Position numbers and translations under genes: made by a program. The notes beneath the pieces were generated by a model. The model saw nothing but the letters and a program-made list of their open reading frames with translations, had not been told where the DNA came from and made no database searches. Source: Corynebacterium atypicum (GTDB taxonomy: Bacteria > Actinomycetota > Actinomycetes > Mycobacteriales > Mycobacteriaceae). From it: a DNA stretch of 64,000 bases. Positions 8,068-17,057 of the stretch are shown piece after piece (position 1 is the stretch's first letter; each line of letters begins with the position of its first letter). Location of the stretch: contig NZ_CP008944.1 of NCBI RefSeq assembly GCF_000732945.1, forward strand, positions 838,553 through 902,552. Direction: 5' to 3'.

Positions 8068-9462
8068 CTAGAGGGCGGTGACCGGTACCTCGCCTGCGGC
8101 GCGCTCCGAGCGCGCCATGGCGGTATCGGAAATAAAGAAGAACGCGGTGCCTGCCACGGCGACGCCGACGAGCACCCAGAGCACCATCGAATAAAGCCCT
8201 GCGCTGCCTTCTTCTTGGGGGAGGAAGTCCACCAGCGCGGCGGCGTAGGCGATGCCCAGCGGCACGGCGATGTTGATGGTCAGGTTGTAAAAGCCCACGG
8301 CCACGCCGCGCTTTTCGGTGGGCATATGCGACATGGCAGTGTTCATCAGAGGGGCGTACATGCCCGCGAACCCGGCCGAAAACAACACGACGGCAAAGCC
8401 CAGCACCCACACATTGGTGTTAATAAACAGTGCAGAGAGCACCAGCGCCCCGACGATGCAGCCCAGCGCCACCGCCATGGTCTGCCGCGAGTTGAGCGCC
8501 TTGCCGATGGCTCCGGAAAAGACGCCCACCAGGGTGCCCACGAGGTAGCCGGGGACGAGCAGATAGGAAACCTGATCCAGCTCCATTCCATGCAGTGAGT
8601 TCAGCGCGAAAGGCAGCACGATGACGGTGAGCCCCAGCTGGGTGGAATAGATGATGAGCACGGTGAGCAGCGAGGACGCGTAGCGCGGGTTGAAAAACTC
8701 CGGGCGCACCAAAGCGCCGCTGTGCGCCTTGATGTGCCAGGCGAAAAGCCCGATGCCGATGGCGGCGGGGATCAGCCAGAGCCAGTTCTTCAAGGAGTTG
8801 ATCGCCTGCGCCCACATGATTAGCGAGGTGGCAAAGACTGCGACATAGGCCAGGCCGGCAACGTCGAGGTGGCTGATCGAGTGCTCCTCGGGTGGAACGG
8901 TCTTGAGCACCACCGGGATCGCCAGGACCGAAACTAACGCGAGCAAGAACATAAACGGCCACGCGATGTACGTGGCGATGGCACCACCGGCGAGCGTGCC
9001 AAAAAGGAAGGAGAGCTGGAAGCACGCGGTGGAAAAGCCCAGGTAGGTCTTCTGATCTTTCTCGGGCAGGTGCTTGGTTACGTAGATGACGTACAAGGTC
9101 TCGGCCGCCGCCAGGCCGGTGGTCTGGATGACCCGGCCGACGAGTACGAGCATCCAGACTGACTGCCCAAGAAATCCGATAATCGAACCCACGGCGATGA
9201 GTGCGATGCCGATGACGAGGAGTTTGCGGATGTTCACGGCGTCGGCAAGCGCGGCGTAGACCACCGCCCCGATGCCGATGACGATGCCCGCGAGCGTCGC
9301 TTGCAGCGAAACCTCGGTGACCGAAAGCCCAAGGTCTTGAGAGATCGGCAGGTTCATGAATTTGAAGCCGTTATCGGTGATCAAGCTGAACAGGAAGGTA
9401 AACAGCAGGATCGGAACGGCCGCCTTGGCGGTTGCCGCGCGGGCCTTGGTGGGAGCGCTCAT
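8068..9462 (-). CDS. MFS transporter (drug:proton antiporter-like) in the deo cluster
   Basis: The protein has 464 residues with many hydrophobic segments along its length, including FLFSLITDNGFKFM near the N-terminus and VLWVLVGVAVAGTAFFFI at the C-terminus. The loop LADAVNIRKLLVIG after the second segment is the MFS A-motif region. The overall look resembles the DHA2 (EmrB/QacA) branch. Its start codon overlaps the deoD stop by one base (TGATG), so it is translated with deoD. Import or export of nucleosides, bases or analogues is the natural guess from context. Sequence alone does not show the substrate. Confidence 0.83.
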   Translation of the reverse strand: MSAPTKARAATAKAAVPILLFTFLFSLITDNGFKFMNLPISQDLGLSVTEVSLQATLAGIVIGIGAVVYAALADAVNIRKLLVIGIALIAVGSIIGFLGQSVWMLVLVGRVIQTTGLAAAETLYVIYVTKHLPEKDQKTYLGFSTACFQLSFLFGTLAGGAIATYIAWPFMFLLALVSVLAIPVVLKTVPPEEHSISHLDVAGLAYVAVFATSLIMWAQAINSLKNWLWLIPAAIGIGLFAWHIKAHSGALVRPEFFNPRYASSLLTVLIIYSTQLGLTVIVLPFALNSLHGMELDQVSYLLVPGYLVGTLVGVFSGAIGKALNSRQTMAVALGCIVGALVLSALFINTNVWVLGFAVVLFSAGFAGMYAPLMNTAMSHMPTEKRGVAVGFYNLTINIAVPLGIAYAAALVDFLPQEEGSAGLYSMVLWVLVGVAVAGTAFFFISDTAMARSERAAGEVPVTAL

Positions 9463-10183
9463 CAGAGTGCCGCCAGGGGAAGTGCGAGCTCCATCATCTG
9501 GGTGAACGCGGTTTGGCGCTCCTCGGGTGTGGTCTGCGCGCCGGTGTACAAGTTGTCCGAGACGGTAAAGACTCCGAGCGCCTCGACTCCTGCGTGCGCG
9601 GCAACGGCGTAGAGGCCGGCGGATTCCATCTCGGTGCCGAGCACACCCATGCGAGCCCACCGGTCGATGGAGGTCTTATCGACGTTGTAGAAGGCGTCGG
9701 CGGAGAAATATTGCCCACGTGGGTGGTGATGCCCTTGGCATCCGCGGCGTCGACAAGCGCGCGCAGCAGCCGGAAGGAGGAAATCGGGGCGAAGGTGCCC
9801 GGCATGTTGTATTGCTCGAGGAAGTTGGAGTCAGTGCAGGCGCCTTGTGCGACGATGATCTCGTAGAGCCCAATGTCTTTTTGCATCGAACCGCATGATC
9901 CGACGCGGATGAGTTTGGTGGCCCCGAAGGTGTGGACGAGCTCGTAGGCGTAGAGGCTGATCGAGGGGATGCCCATGCCGGAGCCCATGACGGAAACTTC
10001 CGTGCCCTGGTAGGTGCCGGTGAACCCGAGCATGTTGCGCACGCTGTTGAACTGCACGACGTCATCGAGGTAGGTCTCGGCGATGAACTTGGCGCGCAGC
10101 GGATCTCCCGGCAACAAGACCGTGGAGGCGATCGGGGCGCCGTGTGGGTTGATGTGCGGGGTGGCGCCGGTTGTGGCGGGCAT
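9462..10183 (-). pseudogene. deoD: Purine-nucleoside phosphorylase DeoD, one frameshift
   Basis: The first frame (from ATG 10183) carries the DeoD signatures LLPGDPLRAKFIAETYLDDV, MGSGMGIPSISLYAYEL and RVGSCGSMQ up to HVGNI. The second frame continues with MGVLGTEMESAGLYAVAA and VSDNLYTG. One T is missing from the coding-strand run opposite A 9706-9708; restoring it reads GNIFSADAFYNVDKTSIDRW, giving a 240-residue hexameric PNP. The enzyme phosphorolyses purine (deoxy)nucleosides. GGAAGGAG precedes the start. As with nupC, everything except one homopolymer base is intact, so recent inactivation or a sequencing error are both possible. Confidence 0.86.
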
Positions 10184-10200
10184 GGGACTCCTTCCGATTA

Positions 10201-10234
10201 GGAACAAATGATAATTAATAAAATAACAAATGTT
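10201..10234 (+). promoter_or_regulatory. Candidate DeoR operator, deoD/radical-SAM divergent promoter
   Basis: GGAACAAATGATAATTA (10201-10217) and ACAAATGTT (10226-10234) repeat the element at 4241-4274 with identical spacing. On the minus strand a plausible deoD promoter is TAAACA-17 bp-TATCAT, so the two operator halves would cover its -35 and -10. AACAAATGTT is itself an inverted repeat (AACA/TGTT). Confidence 0.65.
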
Positions 10235-10293
10235 TACCTTTTTGGGTAGGGGTTGATTCCGAACGGGGGTGACGCCATGCTAGGTTGACCATT

Positions 10294-11463
10294 ATGTTGA
10301 CCGGAGTCAATCGAAAGTTTAGGGCAGTGCGTGAGGTGCGGCACGATCTTGCCGAAAAGCCCTTCCTGGCGATCTGGGAAGTCACGCGCGCCTGTCAGCT
10401 GGTGTGCAAACACTGCCGGGCAGACTCCCAGCGCTCGGCAGCCCCCGGGCAGCTCAGTACGGAGGAGGGCAAGAAGCTGCTGCGCGATCTGGCCAGTTAC
10501 CCCAAGCCATACCCGCTCGTGGTGCTCTCCGGGGGTGACCCGTTCGAGCGCCCGGACCTAGAAGAGCTCGTGCGCTACGGGGTGGGGCTAGGGCTGCACA
10601 TGTCGCTGTCGCCTTCCGTGACCCCGAAGGTGACGCGAGAGCGGTTGGCCGCCTTGCGGGAGGCGGGCGCGGTGGGGCTCTCGCTCTCGCTCGACGGCGG
10701 CACCGCCCCCACTCACGACGCCTTCCGGGGCTTTAGCGGCACCTTCGACGCCACGATCGAGGCCGCCCGGGTAGTCAGCGATCTGGGCTACCGCCTTCAG
10801 ATCAACTCCACGGTGACCAGGCGGACCATCCGCGAGGCACCCGAGCTGCTCGCCGAGGTCATTGCCATGAACGCCCACCTGTGGAGCGTCTTCTTCATCG
10901 TGCCCACCGGGCGCGGCGAAGCGCTCGACGGGCTCAGCGCGGCAGAGCGCGAAGACGCCATGTGGTGGCTGGCTGACATCTCAGATCGCATCGCGGTGAA
11001 GACGACTGAGGCCCCGCAGTTCCGGCGCATCATGCTCCAGCGGCGTAAGGGGCACACCTATACCGGCGGCGAGCTCTACGAATTTCTCACCCGACGCACC
11101 GAGGAGCTCCTCGGAGACGACTTCACCCCACGGCGCCCGCGACCGCCGCTGGCCATCAACTCCGGGCGCGGCTTCGTCTTCATCGACCACGTCGGGGACG
11201 TCTACCCTTCCGGGTTTCTGCCGCTGCATTGCGGAAACGTGAAGGAAAAGTCGCTGTGTCAGATCTATGCTGAGGCGTCCACCTTCCAGGCGTTGCGTGA
11301 CCCTTCACGCTGGCGCGGCAAGTGCGGCGTCTGCGAATTCAATCGGGTCTGCGGCGGCTCGCGCTCCACCGCTTACAGCATGACTGGCGACGCCCTGGCC
11401 TCCGACCCCACCTGCCTCTACGAGCCCGCGCCCGCGGCGGTAGGCTCACCGGCATGGAACTAA
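10294..11463 (+). CDS. Radical SAM/SPASM protein
   Basis: The protein has 389 residues. The 4Fe-4S/SAM motif is TRACQLVCKHCRAD with C34, C38 and C41, followed by VVLSGGDPFERPD. The C-terminal SPASM-type Cys cluster includes PLHCGN, KCGVCEFNRVCGGSR and DPTC. The sequence resembles the heme-modification group (AhbD/NirJ) and the family TIGR04053 (from memory, not searched). Substrate is unknown. TAGGTT ends 7 nt before the ATG at 10294, so the message is probably leaderless. The gene diverges from deoD across the operator and its 3' end overlaps rimM by 10 nt. Confidence 0.88.
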   Translation: MLTGVNRKFRAVREVRHDLAEKPFLAIWEVTRACQLVCKHCRADSQRSAAPGQLSTEEGKKLLRDLASYPKPYPLVVLSGGDPFERPDLEELVRYGVGLGLHMSLSPSVTPKVTRERLAALREAGAVGLSLSLDGGTAPTHDAFRGFSGTFDATIEAARVVSDLGYRLQINSTVTRRTIREAPELLAEVIAMNAHLWSVFFIVPTGRGEALDGLSAAEREDAMWWLADISDRIAVKTTEAPQFRRIMLQRRKGHTYTGGELYEFLTRRTEELLGDDFTPRRPRPPLAINSGRGFVFIDHVGDVYPSGFLPLHCGNVKEKSLCQIYAEASTFQALRDPSRWRGKCGVCEFNRVCGGSRSTAYSMTGDALASDPTCLYEPAPAAVGSPAWN

Positions 11464-11957
11464 AGATCGGACGGGTGATCAAGCCGCACGGCATCCGCGG
11501 CGAGGTCGTCGTCGAGGTAACTACCGACGCCCCGGAACAGCGGTTCGCCCAGGGCACCGTGCTTACGGGCGTGCAGGCTGGCACGCGTAGGGAGCTGACC
11601 GTCACGGCGGCGCGCCCGCACCAGGGGCGGCTGTTGCTCACCCTCGATGAGGTGCGCGATCGCACCGCTGCCGAAGGCTTACGCGGGATGCAGTTTTTTG
11701 CGCCGCCGCGTGAAGACCCGGATGACGAGGGTTACTACGACCACGAGTTGGTCGGCCTCAAGGTTATCCACTCCGGGGTAGAAATCGGTCAGGTCACCGG
11801 GGTGGTCCCGGGGCCTGCGCACAACCTGCTCGAAGTCGAATTGACCGGCGGTAAGCAGGTGCTTGTTCCCTTTGTTGCGGACATCGTGGCCGCGGTCGAC
11901 CCGTCGGCGGGAGAGTGCACCATCACCCCGCCGGACGGGCTGCTGGAGCTTAACTAG
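11454..11957 (+). CDS. rimM: Ribosome maturation factor RimM
   Basis: The protein has 167 residues, normal length. RimM binds S19 and helps 30S head maturation. The N-terminal RimM domain opens with MELKIGRVIKPHGIRGEVVV; the PRC-barrel half contains YYDHELVGLKVI and ends in DGLLELN. The ATG at 11454 lies inside the last codons of the radical SAM gene; TAGGCT ends 7 nt before it, suggesting its own leaderless transcript. TrmD follows after 10 nt, as in most bacteria. Confidence 0.96.
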   Translation: MELKIGRVIKPHGIRGEVVVEVTTDAPEQRFAQGTVLTGVQAGTRRELTVTAARPHQGRLLLTLDEVRDRTAAEGLRGMQFFAPPREDPDDEGYYDHELVGLKVIHSGVEIGQVTGVVPGPAHNLLEVELTGGKQVLVPFVADIVAAVDPSAGECTITPPDGLLELN

Positions 11958-11967
11958 AATCTTCTAG

Positions 11968-13200
11968 GTGCGCTTAGACGTCATTACGATATTTCCCGAG
12001 TACCTCGATCCGCTTCGCCACGCCCTCTTGGGCAAGGCCATCGAAGAGGGGCGCCTCGTCGTCGGCGTGCACGACCTGCGCGACTGGGCTCAGGGAGTGC
12101 ACCAGTCCGTCGACGATTCCCCGTTTGGCGGGGGCCCGGGAATGGTGATGAGCCCGCAGGTGTGGGGCCCCGCGCTCGATAGCGTCGCTCAGGGCCGGAC
12201 TGGAACGACGCTGCACAGCGCTGAGCCGCACCGCGACACCGCGCGCCATGACGATATCCACGCCCACGACTCGGGCCAGCCCGCGGCCGGGGTGGGGGAG
12301 CCTGGGGAAAAAGGCGGCGAGGACCGTCCGCTCCTCATCGTGCCCACTCCCGCCGGCGAGCGGTTTACGCAGCAGCTAGCCGAAGAGTTCTCCAAAGAAG
12401 AGCACATCGTGTTTGCCTGCGGGCGCTACGAGGGGATCGACCAGCGGGTGATGGTGGACGCCGTCCGGCGCTACCGGGTACGCGAGGTGTCGATCGGCGA
12501 TTACGTCCTGATCGGCGGGGAGGTGGCGGCCCTCGTCATCGCAGAGGCGGTGGTGCGGTTGGTCCCGGGCGTTTTGGGCAATCACCGCAGCCACGAGGAG
12601 GATAGCTTCTCTGATGGACTACTCGAGGGGCCGTGCTACACCAAGCCGCGCACCTGGCGAGGTCTTTCGGTGCCCGAGGTGCTCACCGGCGGAAACCACG
12701 CGGCTATCGGGCGGTGGCACCGCGAGCAGGCGTTGCAGCGCACTAAGGAGCGCCGTCCGGAACTGCTCGACACTGCTGAGTTGACCGCGGATGACCGGGC
12801 CTTCGTCAGCTCCCTTGACTATCCGCAGGTGACCACGCAGCTAGAGGTGCTCATCGCGCCCAAGGCCTGGAAAGAGGCCGCGCAGCACCTCCCACGCAAG
12901 CTAGCCAAACGCGGGGTCTACGGCGCTGACGTCCACGCCCAGCAGGTCGACTTCAGCTGCGAGCCGGACAACGTCTTGGTGGCCGAGTACGAGCAGGCCA
13001 ACGCGCGGCCGCCGGTGGCGGAAGTGGTCCACCACGTGGTGGTCAGCGCGCGTAGTCAAATGCCGCATCGAGAGGTCACCCAGGCCGTGGTCGGTTGCTT
13101 GCCGCGAGGCACCCTGTGGTACGGCTCGACGGTCGCGGGCGTGCAGGCGGCGAACCCCTCCGGCGTTGCCTGCGCTCTTCCTGAAGAAGACGCCGAATGA
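11968..13200 (+). CDS. trmD: tRNA (guanine-N1-)-methyltransferase TrmD with extra C-terminal domain
   Basis: TrmD methylates G37 of tRNAs. Typical enzymes have 230-275 residues; this has 410. The catalytic knot is clear: [37 protein letters not shown] and [16 protein letters not shown] His-rich insertion of about 45 residues precedes LLIVPTP, which I believe other corynebacterial TrmDs share. The canonical end is at [10 protein letters not shown] (about 275-284); about 125 further residues follow that I do not recognise. GTG start at 11968, 7 nt after TAGAAT. The stop overlaps the ATG of the next gene (ATGA). Confidence 0.94.
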   Translation: MRLDVITIFPEYLDPLRHALLGKAIEEGRLVVGVHDLRDWAQGVHQSVDDSPFGGGPGMVMSPQVWGPALDSVAQGRTGTTLHSAEPHRDTARHDDIHAHDSGQPAAGVGEPGEKGGEDRPLLIVPTPAGERFTQQLAEEFSKEEHIVFACGRYEGIDQRVMVDAVRRYRVREVSIGDYVLIGGEVAALVIAEAVVRLVPGVLGNHRSHEEDSFSDGLLEGPCYTKPRTWRGLSVPEVLTGGNHAAIGRWHREQALQRTKERRPELLDTAELTADDRAFVSSLDYPQVTTQLEVLIAPKAWKEAAQHLPRKLAKRGVYGADVHAQQVDFSCEPDNVLVAEYEQANARPPVAEVVHHVVVSARSQMPHREVTQAVVGCLPRGTLWYGSTVAGVQAANPSGVACALPEEDAE

Positions 13201-14000
13201 GTCCCGCAGTATTGCCCTGGGAGGGGGCGCTGAGCGATCCTGGGGTCCTCACAGCGCTGGCAATACTGCTCGCCATTGGCATTGCGGCGGGAATCGTCGA
13301 TGCGACCACCGGCGGCGGGGGAATGGTGCAGATTCCGGCGCTTTTCGCGCTGACGGGCCCGGCGGTGGTGGCCATTGCGCCGATCATGGCGCTCAACAAG
13401 GTCTCGGCGGCCGCCGGCAACGCAGTTTCCTTTGTGCGATTCCGCGCCTCGCCCGACGTCGCTTCGCCCGATGGCCGCACGATGGCGGTAGCGCTGGGCG
13501 CTGGGTTGCCTGGCGCCGTGACGGGCGTCTGGCTGGCTACAAAGCTCGACACAGAGCAATTCACGCCACTGCTTGTCGCGGCGCTGGTGGTGGTGCTCGG
13601 CTACGTACTCTTCATCCAGCCCCGGGTGCGCGTCCCCGAGCGGTCCGGGCCACCTAAGAGCACGACGCTCGTTGCGCTGGGATTGGGCTTCTATGACGGC
13701 CTGCTGGGCCCGGCCACGGGCAGCATCCTCATTTTGGTGATGCAGTGGGTTCTGGGTTCGGGCCTGCGCACCGGTTTGGCTACAGCGAAGGTGGTCCAGC
13801 TGCTGTTTAATTTCACCGGCGCGGTCGCCTACGCGCTCGTCGCACTGCCGTCGTTGGCGGCGGTGGTGGTCCTGGCAGCCGGCAACATGGCAGGCGGCTG
13901 GCTGGGCAGCCGGCTGGTGATAGTGATGAGCGATTCGCTGTTGCGGATCCTGGTGGCCCTAGGGGTGGCCGGAGCGATCGCGCTGACGGTGCTTACTTAA
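13197..14000 (+). CDS. TSUP (TauE/SafE) family permease
   Basis: The protein has 267 residues and about eight hydrophobic segments in two repeats. It carries the family pattern [15 protein letters not shown] near residue 37 and a second repeat [16 protein letters not shown]. Such proteins export or import sulfite, sulfonates or other small anions. The substrate here cannot be told. The ATG overlaps the trmD stop by 4 nt, so it is translated from the trmD message, an unusual partner for a tRNA methyltransferase. Confidence 0.85.
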   Translation: MSPAVLPWEGALSDPGVLTALAILLAIGIAAGIVDATTGGGGMVQIPALFALTGPAVVAIAPIMALNKVSAAAGNAVSFVRFRASPDVASPDGRTMAVALGAGLPGAVTGVWLATKLDTEQFTPLLVAALVVVLGYVLFIQPRVRVPERSGPPKSTTLVALGLGFYDGLLGPATGSILILVMQWVLGSGLRTGLATAKVVQLLFNFTGAVAYALVALPSLAAVVVLAAGNMAGGWLGSRLVIVMSDSLLRILVALGVAGAIALTVLT

Positions 14001-14055
14001 GCACCAGGCGGGTCCAAATAGGGCAGTTGAACAGGGGTAAATATATTCAGATTGC

Positions 14056-14071
14056 TGTGTCATACGTCATG
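14056..14071. promoter_or_regulatory. Degenerate GlxR (CRP-type) site upstream of dcu
   Basis: TGTGTCATACGTCATG matches the corynebacterial GlxR pattern TGTGANNTANNTCACA at TGTG, the central TA and TCA but misses the outer positions. It is about 86 bp before the dcu start, within the 156-bp gap 14001-14156. Confidence 0.3.
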
Positions 14072-14156
14072 CCAATCGGACTATTAGGGTTTCTCGCGTA
14101 GCGGTTAATCTGCAAACAGTAACTTTTACATCTGCTACTGGAAAGCGAAGGCCGTC

Positions 14157-15540
14157 ATGTTAGCCTCCCTTCTCGATCCCACTTCCGGGGTAGCGATTAT
14201 TCTGCAAGTCCTCATCATCTTGACCTGCCTGATTATGGGCACCAGGTTTGGTGGCATGGGGCTAGGGCTGATCTCTGGGATCGGCCTGATGATCCTGGTC
14301 TTCCTGTTCGGGCTCGCCCCGGGCGAGCCGCCCGTCTCGGTGATGCTGACCATCGTCGCCGTGATTGGCTGTGCGGCAACCCTGCAACAGGGCAAGGGCC
14401 TGGACGTCATGATGCAATTCGCGGAGAAGCTGCTGCGGAAAAAGCCCGAACTCGTCACCATCCTCGCGCCGATCACCACCTGGTCGCTCACCGTGTTGTG
14501 CGGCACCGGGCACGTGGTCTACACGATGTTTCCCATCATCCAAGACATCGCCCTGAAAAAAGGGCATTCGTCCCGAACGCCCGATGGCCGTCTCTTCGAC
14601 TGCCGCCCAGATGGGTATCACAGCCTCCCCGGTCTCCGTGGCCACCGTGTCGTTGGCGTCCATTTTGGCCGAAAACGCCGGCATCACGCACGTTTCCTAC
14701 TCCATCCCGCAAATCTTCATGCGCTATGCCGGCCTCGCTGTCCGGGGTACTGCTCGCCGCGGTGTGGTCGATGCGCCGGGGTAAAGACCTGGATAAGGAT
14801 CCAGTTTTTCAAGCGCGGATGCGTGACCCGGAGTTCGCTGCTGGGCTGAAGGGCCAAGGCAAGACGTTGATTGGCGAGGTTTTCCCACGTTCGGCCTACC
14901 GCGCGGTATGGATCTTTTTCGCCATCATTGCGCTGGTAGTGGTGCTCGGCGCGTTTGAGCCGCTGCGCCCGAGCTTCGCCGGGGACAACGGGGAGCTAAA
15001 GCCGCTGTCGATGAACCTGGTCATCCAAATGCTTATGTTGGTCGGCGGCGCGATCATTCTCTTGGCGTGCAAGGTCGACCACAAAAAGATCGCGTCGACG
15101 GCTGTGTTCAAAGCGGGGATGACGGCGGTGTTTTCGGTCTTCGGGGTGGCCTGGATGGCCGATACGTTTTTTGGCGCGCACATTGACCCCTGGAAAAGGT
15201 TCTCGGCGACGTGGTTGCAGCCGCGCCGTGGACTTACGCGCTGGCCCTGCTCATCACCTCCAAGCTGGTGAACTCTCAGGGCGCGGCGCTGGTGGCCATC
15301 GCGCCTATCGGTCTAGCCTTGGGGCTTGACCCCGCGGTTATCGTCGGATTTTACGGCGCTGCCTACGGCTACTGGATCCTGCCTACGTATCCCTCGGACC
15401 TGGCCTGCATCGGCTTCGACACGACGGGGACGACGCGGATCGGGAAGTACGTGATCAACCACTCCTTCCTGATCCCCGGCGCCATCTGCGTGTTCACCTC
15501 CTGCCTGGTCGGCTCCGGCCTGGCCCAGATCCTGCTCTAG
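14157..15540 (+). pseudogene. Anaerobic C4-dicarboxylate transporter (Dcu family), three frameshifts
   Basis: Three frames join into one DcuA/DcuB-like protein of about 460 residues that would exchange or import fumarate, malate, aspartate or succinate. The pieces are 14157-~14561 (LTVLCGTGHVVYTMFPIIQD), ~14562-14731 ([20 protein letters not shown]), ~14732-15190 and 15190-15540 ([20 protein letters not shown]). The breaks lie in A6 at 14556-14561 (one base too many), GG at 14731-14732 (one too many) and C4 at 15187-15190 (one too few). No other damage is visible. A GCGAAGG site precedes the ATG. Confidence 0.82.
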
Positions 15541-15594
15541 GTCTGCTCTAGGCAACCGCGGGCGAGACCCCGAGCTTTTCGCGGCTTCCCGCGG

Positions 15595-16510
15595 CTACGC
15601 GCCGAGGTAGTGGTTGATTACCTGCGCGCCGGAAGCAGGGTCCGCGCAGGTAGCCGCGAACACGCCGCCGTTTTTGAGGGTGAGCCGAAGTGCTGGGCCG
15701 CCGCGGGTGATCAGCCCGGTGGCCCCCAGCGGCGTCTTATAGCCCCACCCGCCCCACTGGCCGGGTTTGAGGTCGATCACCTCGGCGCGGTCAATGTCAT
15801 GCAGCGCGATAGTAGACTTCGGCCAGTCGAGGATACCCTGGTAATAAAACCCGCTGGAATCGGCGCGGACTGTCCAGCCGCCCGCGAAGACGGCGATGAG
15901 CACGACGAGGCCAGCCACGCCTAGGGCCAGCACGTGCTGGTCGCCACGACGAGTATCACGGTGACCCCGAAAGCGGCGGCGAGCGTGATGTAGACCCACC
16001 TGGGGTAGCTCACCTGCGCGCTCCAGGCGGCCGAGCCCGATTTCGGCACGTCGAGTGCAGGCGGAGTTTCTGGGGCTCCAGAATCCTGCGGCGGTCCAGG
16101 CAGCGCCGCGACTGCGGCGACGATGATGCAGCCTGCGGCGATGATCGCGGCGTCGCCAAGCGTCAGCGCTACCTCGCTGCCCGTCGTGGCGCCGGCGTTG
16201 GCTCTAAAGACCACTACTTGGACCGTGGCGATGATGCCGGTTGCCCGCCCAGGATAGCCGCGATCACCCGGTTGATCCTGGAGCAGGCGAACAGGAAAAT
16301 GAGCACTAAGATCGCGCAGCTCAGTCCCGTCATGGCCAGCCACACATTGCCTGGAGTGCCGAAGTCGTTGGGGTGGCCGGAAAGGGTGAAGTGCATGGCC
16401 ATCTCGGGCGGAGCCGGTGGGATAAGGCACGCGCTCCAGATGGCGGCGATCAGTGCGACGGCGGCGAGCGGGCAGGCGAGTTTCACCGCGTAAGAGTGCC
16501 AGGTGGTCAT
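15595..16510 (-). pseudogene. DUF1648 membrane protein with PH-like C-terminal region, two frameshifts
   Basis: Three frames read from 16510 downward give about 305 residues. The N-terminal part has the DUF1648 pattern MAMHFTLSGHPNDFGTPGN between hydrophobic segments; a second pair of membrane segments (AAIIAAGCIIVAAVAAL and ITLAAAFGVTVILVV) follows, then a soluble C-terminal domain resembling a bacterial PH fold (DSSGFYYQG...DIDRAEVIDLK). The breaks are one missing base at 16244-16246 and one at 15939-15940. The first ATG overlaps the gntR stop (ATGA), so the pair forms one operon. Function unknown. Confidence 0.7.
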
Positions 16511-16959
16511 TTCAAGCCTTTCTGTTTTAAGAGTTCAACAACGCGCTCGAGGGGGACTTCCCGGCTTCGGGCGACGCGGACTAGCGACTGGGTGAGGCGT
16601 TCGAGGTCGCCGGCCTCCGAAGGCGGCGCATTGATCTGGGAGCGCTTGCTGGCCGGCGCCTGCTTGACCGATTCCGGGCTAGCGGCGGCGCTTGGGGCGG
16701 TGGCGTTCGGCCGCGTCGGATCGGGATGGCGCACCACCGCTCCGCGCCCGCGGCGCAGATCGATGGCACCCGAATCGCGCAGCTGCCGATAGGCGGCCAA
16801 GACCGTGTTGCGGTTGAGGTTGAGGGAGGCGGCGAGGTCGGCGGCGGTGGGCAGGCGCGCGCCGGGTGGCAGGGACCCGTCGCGGATCTGACCGGCGATT
16901 TGGTGGGCCACCTGCCGGTAGATCGGGGTGGGATCGGAGGGATCTGTGACGATTAACAT
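16507..16959 (-). CDS. GntR-family regulator, YtrA subgroup
   Basis: The protein has 150 residues. A winged helix occupies residues 8-78 (PIYRQVAHQIAGQIRDGSLP, RLPTAADLAASLNLNRNTVL). The short C-terminal part has a low-complexity linker and one amphipathic helix, as in YtrA-type repressors that pair with membrane-protein genes. Here the partner is the overlapping DUF1648 gene. TAATAT ends 6 nt before the ATG, so the message looks leaderless. The palindromes at 16976-17007 cover the spacer and -35 of this promoter, pointing to autorepression. Confidence 0.9.
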   Translation of the reverse strand: MLIVTDPSDPTPIYRQVAHQIAGQIRDGSLPPGARLPTAADLAASLNLNRNTVLAAYRQLRDSGAIDLRRGRGAVVRHPDPTRPNATAPSAAASPESVKQAPASKRSQINAPPSEAGDLERLTQSLVRVARSREVPLERVVELLKQKGLK

Positions 16960-16975
16960 GATCCAATATTAGATC

Positions 16976-17007
16976 AACTAGTTAAACTAGCGCAACTAGT
17001 ACTAGTT
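16976..17007. promoter_or_regulatory. Palindromic operator for the GntR/YtrA regulator
   Basis: AACTAGTT (16976-16983, a perfect 8-bp palindrome), AAACTAG (16984-16990) and AACTAGTACTAGTT (16994-17007, a perfect 14-bp palindrome) form a cluster of ACTAG elements 17-48 bp before the gntR start codon. They lie around the inferred -35 of gntR and about 50 bp before tex. Confidence 0.7.
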
Positions 17008-17057
17008 TGCTTGGGGCTCGGCGCGCCCTTGCGGAAGCGTGGCCTAGAATCGGCCCA

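Noticed and set aside
10253..10286. TTGATT (10253-10258) as -35 for the radical SAM gene
   Set aside because: The gap to TAGGTT is 22 bp, too long for a normal promoter; only the -10 is kept as support for the start.
14556..14561. Programmed ribosomal frameshifting at the A6G run in dcu
   Set aside because: The zero frame reads AAA AAA GGG, not the X XXY YYZ phase needed for -1 slippage, and the required change is the opposite. Two further breaks in the same gene make a programmed event unlikely.
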